Shown in pieces: positions 1-5,378 of a DNA stretch of 11,302 bases (within the stretch, counting starts at the first letter, position 1; each line of letters starts with the position of its first letter). The notes under the pieces were generated by a model. The model did no database searches and was not told the origin of the DNA. It saw only the letters and a program-made list of their open reading frames with translations. Where the stretch lies: positions 1 through 11,302 of the forward strand of contig JAEDNQ010000069.1 of the NCBI GenBank assembly GCA_016302435.1. Direction: 5' to 3'. The position numbers and the translations under genes were made by a program. This DNA is from Bacteroidaceae bacterium (GTDB taxonomy: Bacteria; Bacteroidota; Bacteroidia; Bacteroidales; Bacteroidaceae).

Positions 1-2426
1 TCAAAGGTGATGAACTTATTCATGGTGAAGTATACAGAGCTTGTCACCTGGAGCGATGTCAGAGCGTATCCAGCTTCAGGCATGACTGTGAGCGTTACAG
101 TCTCTCCCTCAGCAGCCTCTGCCTTGTCGGCTATGACGGCTCCGTGTTCGGCTTCGCGGATGGTCACTCCAAATTTCTCTGCCTCGCAGTTGGCAGGTGT
201 GTATGTGACATTATCAATATAGACAGATGCACCGCCAGAGTTTGTAAGTACGAGAGAGTTCTTTCCTGCCTTCATTGAAGCTGTGAAAGAAGTTGTCTTC
301 CATTCGTTGGTGGCAGACTTGTCAATTCTCACGGATGAAGTCTTTCCGTTGACATTAGTTCTTATGGCTGCTGTCTTGGAAGCGGCGGTGTAGCGAATGC
401 TGATGTTGTAGTCACCTTCTTCAGTGAGGTTGAGCTCATGCTTGAGAGCACCGCTTGTGTTTGTGCCCATGTCCATGAAGCCATTGCCTGCATGTCCCCT
501 GACGGAGGGATACCATCCGTAAGGGTCAGTGACACAGCTCTTTATGTTTTTGTAGTCCATATCTTCTGCCTCTATGGTGATAGGACCTCTGTATGTCTCA
601 GGCTGCTTGGGCAGGTCGGCAGTGAGAGGTTTGTTGTCGATGATGTCGGTGCTGCGCTCAGTGGCAGCTCCAGAACAGTTGATGGTGAGGTCGATAGGGC
701 CCATGTGCTTGACATCGAGAGTGAAGGTGCCAGTAGCCTCGTCCCATGCGGGAGTGGCTGTGGCTACGGCTTTACCACGCTTGGTCATGGTGTAGGTTGG
801 TTCGGCTGTGGCTCCAGAGATGACAATCTTGTCGAGGACAACGGCGGTGGTGTCGGTGCGGTAGTTGTTGAGATAGAAGTCGATATGGTCGGCATATTCT
901 CTTACGATGCCCGAGCTGAGTTTGCCGTAGGTGAGTGTGAGTTTCTCGCAGGTGTTGTACTGCAGGGGTATCTCGCCGTTGGCTGTTGTCTTTTTGTTGC
1001 TGTAGGTATAGGGTGTGTATGTCACGAGCTGGTTCTTGTAGCGGTTGACGTAGAGGTCTCCCTTGCTCACCTCGGGGTAGTAGCTGTTGAACTCAGCAGT
1101 CTTGCGTGCGTCGGTGCTCCAGCGAGTGTTGCGCGCTGACTTGTTCACCTTGACCTGTATTGCCTGTGAGAGTTCGTCGTATGTGCCGTTAGCCACAGGT
1201 ATAGCGCCGTAGCGTCCTGTCTTCTTGAAGTAGCAGTAGTTGTCCATCCACTGTCCGTTGCCCTTGTTGAAAGGGTCAGTCTGCTTGTAGAGACCGTCGT
1301 AGAGCGAGCCCCAGGCGGCGTACTTGTCTTCGTCGTTGCCAGAGGTGACATTATTGATGATGATGATTTTTGTCTTGCCCACGACTTCCTCGCGTGTAGG
1401 TATATACATTGTGCCGTCGATAATCTTGCGGAACATGTCTATCCATGCGTTGTCAAAGCTTGGGAATGTGCCCCAGTTGCGTCGGGTGTAGCCATTGACG
1501 GTAGAGTTACTGAGGTTTTTGAAGTCTTCTGTCCAGATGAGCTCTGGTCCGTCCCATACGGCACCTCCGTTGACGCATGTCTGCTCCATGACAGTGCCTA
1601 TGCCTGCAGCAATGGGGTATTTCTTGCCGTTATTATCGCCGTAGAGGGCACTGAGGGCTCCGTTCCATCCGCAGTTGTCATAGCGCACACCGTAATTTTT
1701 GGCGAGGCCTGCTATGAAGGGTGAGAAAGTGACACTCTCGTTGTTGTAGAAGCAAGAGGAGGTGGTGTACTTGTAGAGCCAGAGGATTGCCTCAGGATAT
1801 TCCTTGCAGGCGTTGAGCAGGTCAGCGTTGCGCTTCATCATGCCCACGGGGTTGAGCGGATGAGACCATACGTTGCCGCAGAAGCTGATGGTGAGGAAGC
1901 CGCCGTACTTGTGTGACATGGGCACGAGCTTGGCAAAGAGTGCGATGCGAGAAGACTGAGTGCTTGAGCTCTTGTCGTTAGCCTCGTCGAAGCCCCAGAA
2001 CTGCTCGGCGTAGTTCCATCCGAGGAAGTTGGGGAATGCCTTGAAGAAGTATTCGAAAGTTTCGAGGTCATCGTCCTGTATGTGGGTGTGGCCTCCGCTG
2101 GCAGGCTGGCAGGTGAACCACATGCCGTTGGCCTGGCACACTGTTGCCCACGACTTGTATGTCTTCACCGCGTTCTGAGGCATCTTGTATACGTTCTTCT
2201 CCGTGTCATACTGGCAGGAGAGTGAGAGGTTGAGACAAACCCACGGCTTTATGTCGTCGGGGATGAGGTTGATGATTTTCTGAGGGTCGGCCTTGTTCCA
2301 TACGTCAACGTGGATGAGCCACAAAGGGTGTTGAGAGTCGATGGGGCGTCTCTCTTGAGCTGTTGCTGATAGGGCAGCAAAGAATGCTGCTACAGCAATA
2401 ATCAGATTCAGTAATGTTTTTCTCAT
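1..2426 (-). CDS. Secreted family 98 glycoside hydrolase (GH98) with CBM-like and InlB-like modules, 3' end outside window
   Basis: I translated this minus-strand frame by hand: 808 codons open from ATG at 2426 to the window edge, with no stop. Residues 1-23 form a signal peptide (basic start, hydrophobic core, A-T-A before Gln24), so export is predicted. Residues about 33-345 resemble the GH98 catalytic barrel: WLIHVDVWNKADPQKIINLIP at 36-56 region, NYAEQFWG (138-145), GVRYDNCGW (246-254) and WDGPELIW (291-298). Glu141, Asp250 and Glu295 are my candidates for the acid and base residues, by analogy with characterised pneumococcal GH98 enzymes. Residues 350-600 fit the GH98 C-terminal beta domain. 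Residues 615-745 (IEAEDM, GNGFMDMG, a late IDNV) resemble a CBM6/35-type sugar-binding sandwich, and from 752 a divergent InlB-type repeat begins. Known GH98 enzymes are endo-beta-1,4-galactosidases on blood-group antigens or endo-xylanases; the substrate cannot be decided here. The C-terminus, including any T9SS sorting domain, is not visible. Confidence 0.88.
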   Translation of the reverse strand, partial: MRKTLLNLIIAVAAFFAALSATAQERRPIDSQHPLWLIHVDVWNKADPQKIINLIPDDIKPWVCLNLSLSCQYDTEKNVYKMPQNAVKTYKSWATVCQANGMWFTCQPASGGHTHIQDDDLETFEYFFKAFPNFLGWNYAEQFWGFDEANDKSSSTQSSRIALFAKLVPMSHKYGGFLTISFCGNVWSHPLNPVGMMKRNADLLNACKEYPEAILWLYKYTTSSCFYNNESVTFSPFIAGLAKNYGVRYDNCGWNGALSALYGDNNGKKYPIAAGIGTVMEQTCVNGGAVWDGPELIWTEDFKNLSNSTVNGYTRRNWGTFPSFDNAWIDMFRKIIDGTMYIPTREEVVGKTKIIIINNVTSGNDEDKYAAWGSLYDGLYKQTDPFNKGNGQWMDNYCYFKKTGRYGAIPVANGTYDELSQAIQVKVNKSARNTRWSTDARKTAEFNSYYPEVSKGDLYVNRYKNQLVTYTPYTYSNKKTTANGEIPLQYNTCEKLTLTYGKLSSGIVREYADHIDFYLNNYRTDTTAVVLDKIVISGATAEPTYTMTKRGKAVATATPAWDEATGTFTLDVKHMGPIDLTINCSGAATERSTDIIDNKPLTADLPKQPETYRGPITIEAEDMDYKNIKSCVTDPYGWYPSVRGHAGNGFMDMGTNTSGALKHELNLTEEGDYNISIRYTAASKTAAIRTNVNGKTSSVRIDKSATNEWKTTSFTASMKAGKNSLVLTNSGGASVYIDNVTYTPANCEAEKFGVTIREAEHGAVIADKAEAAEGETVTLTVMPEAGYALTSLQVTSSVYFTMNKFITF

Positions 2427-2464
2427 AATTGTTTTGATACTATTGTTGATATTCTTGTTGGCAT
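2423..2464 (-). CDS. Possible 13-codon leader ORF coupled to the GH98 start
   Basis: Minus-strand ATG at 2464-2462 opens a 13-codon frame (MPTRISTIVSKQL) that stops at TGA 2425-2423. The stop overlaps the GH98 start codon in an ATGA arrangement. It lies inside the predicted 5' leader. This could allow translational coupling, but a frame this short can arise by chance and the peptide has no recognisable feature. Confidence 0.2.
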   Translation of the reverse strand: MPTRISTIVSKQL

Positions 2465-2513
2465 TAGTGTCTGATTGTGTGGTGGAGGTTCGCAAATAAT
2501 ATGTTTGTGAGTG

Positions 2514-2521
2514 CAAAGGTA
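2514..2521 (-). promoter_or_regulatory. Probable -7 element for the GH98 gene
   Basis: On the minus strand these bases read TACCTTTG, an exact match to the Bacteroidetes -7 consensus TAnnTTTG. The expected -33 TTTG about 20 bases upstream is not well matched (the best candidate near 2544-2549 reads as TTTTCG on the minus strand), so the promoter may be weak or activator-dependent. It would give a 5' leader of roughly 80 bases before the GH98 start codon. Confidence 0.5.
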
Positions 2522-2636
2522 GCAGGTTTTTCCATATAACACCGAAAAGTGATGTTACAAATGTTTGCTCGTATGTAACAAATCTTCTTCTTTTATAAAA
2601 ATTGGTGCAAAATTAATCATGTTTTCATGTCTACCC

Positions 2637-2668
2637 ATTGTGCAGGTCGATAAAAATAGCTAACTTTG
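2637..2668 (+). promoter_or_regulatory. Probable promoter of the pta-ackA operon
   Basis: ATTG at 2637-2640 (-33-like) is followed after 20 bases by TAACTTTG at 2661-2668, an exact TAnnTTTG match. Both the spacing and the -7 box fit the major Bacteroidetes sigma factor. Transcription would start near 2674, leaving a 5' UTR of about 115 bases before pta. It diverges from the GH98 promoter about 150 bases away. Confidence 0.6.
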
Positions 2669-2671
2669 CAA

Positions 2672-2715
2672 CATCTTGGCAGGTAGTTCAGAATTTTATC
2701 CCTGTGTCCAAGATG
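2672..2715 (+). promoter_or_regulatory. Hairpin at the 5' end of the pta leader
   Basis: CATCTTGG (2672-2679) is an exact reverse complement of CCAAGATG (2708-2715). The stem continues inward with CAGG (2680-2683) pairing CCTG (2701-2704) across a three-base TGT bulge. The loop is about 17 bases. The hairpin would sit at or just after the predicted transcription start. No U-run follows it, so it is not an intrinsic terminator; it could stabilise the mRNA or act in regulation, but the role is not known. Confidence 0.4.
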
Positions 2716-2789
2716 GCATGTCGCCTTATACAACTTTGAGTCCCCATGTCAAGACTATGATACAGAAAACAAACTAACATATTATAAAC

Positions 2790-3800
2790 ATGGCTTTAAT
2801 AGAAAGTATCATTGCGCGCGCTAAGTCAAACAAACAGCGCATTGTCCTCCCCGAATCGTTGGAGGAACGTACCCTTATTGCCGCCGACAAGTCACTTGCT
2901 GACGACATAGCCGACATCATCCTCATCGGCAATCCAGACGAGATATTTGCCCTGGCCGACAAGCTCGGTCTGAAGAACATTGGCAAGGCCACCATCATCG
3001 ACCCTGCCACCTCTGACAAGACAGAGGAGTATGCCCAGCTGCTCTTTCAGCTTCGCCAGAAGAAGGGCATGACTATAGAGAAGGCACGCCAGCAGGTGCT
3101 CGACCCTCTCTACTTCGGCTGCCTTATTATCAAGAGCGGCGACGCCGACGGACAGATTTCCGGTGCCCTCTCCACTACAGGCGACACTCTTCGCCCTGCT
3201 CTCCAGATCATCAAGTGCGCCCCAGGCATCTCATGTGTCAGCGGAGCCATGCTCCTCATCACCCAGACACCACAGTATGGCGAGGAGGGTGTGCTCGTCA
3301 TCGGCGACGTGGCGGTCACACCTATGCCAGACGCAGCCCAGCTCGCCCAGATAGCCGTATGCACAGCCCAGACAGCCAAGAGCGTGGCAGGATTTGACGA
3401 CCCACGTGTGGCCATGCTCTCCTTTTCCACCAAGGGAAGCGCCAAGCACGAAGTCGTGGACAAGGTTGTAGAAGCTACCCGCTTAGCCAAGGAGCTCAAC
3501 CCCGACCTCAAGATAGACGGTGAGCTGCAGGCCGACGCCGCCCTCGTGCCATCTGTAGGCACAAAGAAGGCACCTGGCAGCGACATCGCAGGCAAGGCCA
3601 ACGTCCTCGTCGTTCCATGTCTCGAAGTAGGCAACATCAGCTACAAGCTCGTGCAGCGCCTCGGCAACGCCGACGCCATAGGCCCTATCCTCCAGGGCAT
3701 AGCCAGACCTGTCAACGACCTCAGCCGCGGATGTTCAGTGGACGACATCTACAAGATGGTAGCCATCACAGCATGTCAGGCCATGGACGCAAAGAACTGA
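2790..3800 (+). CDS. pta: Phosphate acetyltransferase
   Basis: Pta converts acetyl-CoA and phosphate to acetyl phosphate and CoA in the cytoplasm, the first step of acetate formation; the reaction is reversible and acetyl phosphate is also a signalling metabolite. The 336-residue protein matches the short single-domain form of the family (about 330-340 residues), without the N-terminal regulatory domains of long enterobacterial Pta. Signature stretches are visible: RIVLPE near the N-terminus, SGALSTTGDTLRPALQ in the middle, PGSDIAGKANVLVVP around 266-280, and GNISYKLVQRLGNADAIGP followed by VNDLSRGCS at the C-terminus. Ser312, Arg313 and Asp319 correspond to the catalytic Ser309, Arg310 and Asp316 of the Methanosarcina enzyme. 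The ATG at 2790 fits the family N-terminus and is preceded by an A/T-rich leader. ackA follows in the same direction with no terminator between them, so the two are probably one operon. Confidence 0.97.
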   Translation: MALIESIIARAKSNKQRIVLPESLEERTLIAADKSLADDIADIILIGNPDEIFALADKLGLKNIGKATIIDPATSDKTEEYAQLLFQLRQKKGMTIEKARQQVLDPLYFGCLIIKSGDADGQISGALSTTGDTLRPALQIIKCAPGISCVSGAMLLITQTPQYGEEGVLVIGDVAVTPMPDAAQLAQIAVCTAQTAKSVAGFDDPRVAMLSFSTKGSAKHEVVDKVVEATRLAKELNPDLKIDGELQADAALVPSVGTKKAPGSDIAGKANVLVVPCLEVGNISYKLVQRLGNADAIGPILQGIARPVNDLSRGCSVDDIYKMVAITACQAMDAKN

Positions 3801-3835
3801 CCCTCTGGGGAAAGTAAACCGTCAGCGACAAGCAT

Positions 3836-3984
3836 CGTGATGCAGACACAGATAACGTGATGCAGACACAGATAGCGTGAAGCAGACACGGATAACGTGA
3901 AGCAGACACGGAATCGTGATACAGACATCGCAAGAACAGACACAGACATCGTAAGAACAGACACAGACATCGTAAAAACGGACA
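3836..3984 (+). repeat. Degenerate 20-21 bp tandem repeat array between pta and ackA
   Basis: About eight head-to-tail units each begin with CGTGA, CGTAA or CGCAA and carry an A/G-CAGACAC-rich core. Unit boundaries are 3836-3855, 3856-3875, 3876-3895, 3896-3914, 3915-3928 (shortened), 3929-3949, 3950-3970 and 3971-3984. Units 1-3 are 20 bp and nearly identical; units 6-7 are 21 bp and differ at one base. The last, degraded unit ends directly before the ackA ATG, so the ackA translation start region is built from repeat sequence. The strand is rich in A, C and G and poor in T, with stop codons in the plus frames of most units, so a peptide product is unlikely. Possible roles are a spacer, a binding array or slippage-prone DNA; none is demonstrated. 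Confidence 0.9.
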
Positions 3985-5181
3985 ATGAAGAAGATATTAG
4001 TACTCAACTGCGGAAGCAGCTCCATCAAATACGCGCTCTACAACATGGAAGACCAGAGCGTGCTCACCAGCGGCGGCATAGAGAAGATAGGCCTGCCCGA
4101 CTCTTTCCTCAAACTCAAGTACAACGGGCAGAAGGTGCAGATAGACCGCCCCATCCAGGAACATACAGCAGGTGTGCAGTTCATCTTCGAAGTGCTCACC
4201 ACAGGCGAATATGCCGTACTCAAGAGCCTCGACGAACTTGACGCAGTAGGCCACCGCATGGTGCACGGAGGAGAGAAGTTCAACAAGTCAGTAGTGCTCA
4301 CTCCAGAGGTGATGGAAGCCTTCGCCGCCTGCAACGACCTCGCTCCGCTCCACAACCCTGCCAACATCAAAGGCGTCAACGCCGTCAGCGCCATCCTGCC
4401 CAACATACCACAGGTAGGAGTCTTTGACACCGCCTTCCACCAGACCATGCCCGACTACGCCTATATGTACGCTCTCCCCTATGAGCTCTACAAGAAGTAT
4501 GGCGTGCGCCGCTACGGATTCCACGGCACCAGCCACCGCTACGTCTCCCAGCGCGTATGCGAGCTTCTCGGTGTCAAGCCCGAAGGCAAGAAAATCATCA
4601 CTTGCCACATCGGCAACGGAGCTTCCATAGCAGCTGTCAAGGACGGCAAGTGTGTGGACACATCCATGGGACTCACCCCGCTCGAAGGACTCATCATGGG
4701 CACACGCTCAGGCGACATCGACGCAGGAGCCGTCACCTTCATCATGGACAAGGAAGGACTAGACACCCACGGCATCAGCAACCTGCTCAACAAGAAGTCA
4801 GGACTTGCAGGTGTCAGCGAGGGCTCGTCCGACTTCCGCGACATCCTGGCTGGCATAGCTGCTGGCAACGACAAGGCTCGTCTGGCCAAGGACATGTACT
4901 GCTACCGCATAAAGAAGTATATAGGTGAATATGCAGCCGCCATGGGCGGTGTGGACATCATCCTCTTCACAGGCGGAGCAGGAGAGAACCAGTGGGAAGT
5001 GCGCGAAGGCGCTACCCAAGGCCTCGAGTTCATGGGCATCAAGCTCGACGACGCCAAGAACAAGGCATGCAGGGCCACAGAGGCCGTCCTTTCAGCCGAT
5101 GACAGCAAGGTGACCATCTGCTGCATCCCCACAGACGAGGAGCTCATGATAGCACTCGACACTCTCGAACTGACCAAGTAA
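3985..5181 (+). CDS. ackA: Acetate kinase
   Basis: AckA transfers phosphate from acetyl phosphate to ADP, giving acetate and ATP; it completes the cytoplasmic overflow and fermentation pathway begun by Pta. The 398-residue length is typical. Residues known from the Methanosarcina enzyme are present at the same or nearly the same positions: Asn8 in LVLNCGSSSIKY, Arg91 in GHRMVHGGEKF, Asp148 in VFDTAFHQTMP, His180 in YGFHGTSHRY, Asn211 in HIGNGAS, Arg241 in GTRSGDIDAG, and Glu385 or Glu386 in DEELM near the C-terminus. The FTGGAGEN motif (328-335) of the ASKHA fold is intact. The start at 3985 is set by the conserved KKILVLN beginning. It lies 184 bases after pta, a long gap for an operon, mostly filled by tandem repeats. 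A terminator-like hairpin follows the stop. Confidence 0.98.
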   Translation: MKKILVLNCGSSSIKYALYNMEDQSVLTSGGIEKIGLPDSFLKLKYNGQKVQIDRPIQEHTAGVQFIFEVLTTGEYAVLKSLDELDAVGHRMVHGGEKFNKSVVLTPEVMEAFAACNDLAPLHNPANIKGVNAVSAILPNIPQVGVFDTAFHQTMPDYAYMYALPYELYKKYGVRRYGFHGTSHRYVSQRVCELLGVKPEGKKIITCHIGNGASIAAVKDGKCVDTSMGLTPLEGLIMGTRSGDIDAGAVTFIMDKEGLDTHGISNLLNKKSGLAGVSEGSSDFRDILAGIAAGNDKARLAKDMYCYRIKKYIGEYAAAMGGVDIILFTGGAGENQWEVREGATQGLEFMGIKLDDAKNKACRATEAVLSADDSKVTICCIPTDEELMIALDTLELTK

Positions 5182-5206
5182 TGAGCATCGGGACTTTTTC
5201 TTGAAC

Positions 5207-5264
5207 ATGCACGACAGCCATTGGAGCCCCGTCTCGCATAAGCCATCGTGCATTATCTTTTTTT
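5207..5264 (+). terminator. Probable intrinsic terminator after ackA
   Basis: ATGCACGA (5207-5214) pairs exactly with TCGTGCAT (5246-5253). The loop is about 31 bases, and a run of seven T follows at 5258-5264. The position 26 bases after the ackA stop suits an operon terminator. The long loop makes it weaker than a compact hairpin, so partial read-through into parC is possible. Confidence 0.55.
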
Positions 5265-5271
5265 CTCCCCC

Positions 5272-5289
5272 CTCCATCGGCGGATGGAG
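5272..5289 (+). promoter_or_regulatory. Compact hairpin upstream of parC
   Basis: CTCCATC and GATGGAG form a perfect 7 bp stem with a GGCG tetraloop. It follows the T-run of the ackA terminator and lies 89 bases before the parC start. It has no T-run of its own. It may be part of a structured parC leader or add to termination. I could not identify a clear TAnnTTTG promoter for parC in 5265-5378. Confidence 0.3.
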
Positions 5290-5378
5290 CGGCACGAGTG
5301 CCATTGCAGCACCTGCCGGTCCTTCCGCCTCTTTTACCGACCTATCTCAATCCAGTCAACCCTATCTAACAACATAAA

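Noticed and set aside
438..1139. A 233-codon open frame on the plus strand
   Set aside because: It is antisense to the GH98 coding frame, which shows continuous family-level similarity throughout.
2669..2789. Riboswitch in the pta leader
   Set aside because: Only one hairpin is evident, with no conserved aptamer core that I recognise and no expression platform.
3836..3984. CRISPR array
   Set aside because: The units are contiguous, with no unique spacers, and the unit is too short and not palindromic.
3776..3985. Minus-strand frame with a repeated MSVSVL-like peptide over the tandem repeats
   Set aside because: The peptide repetition is a by-product of the DNA repeat. The frame overlaps the pta end and the ackA start and has no initiation signal.
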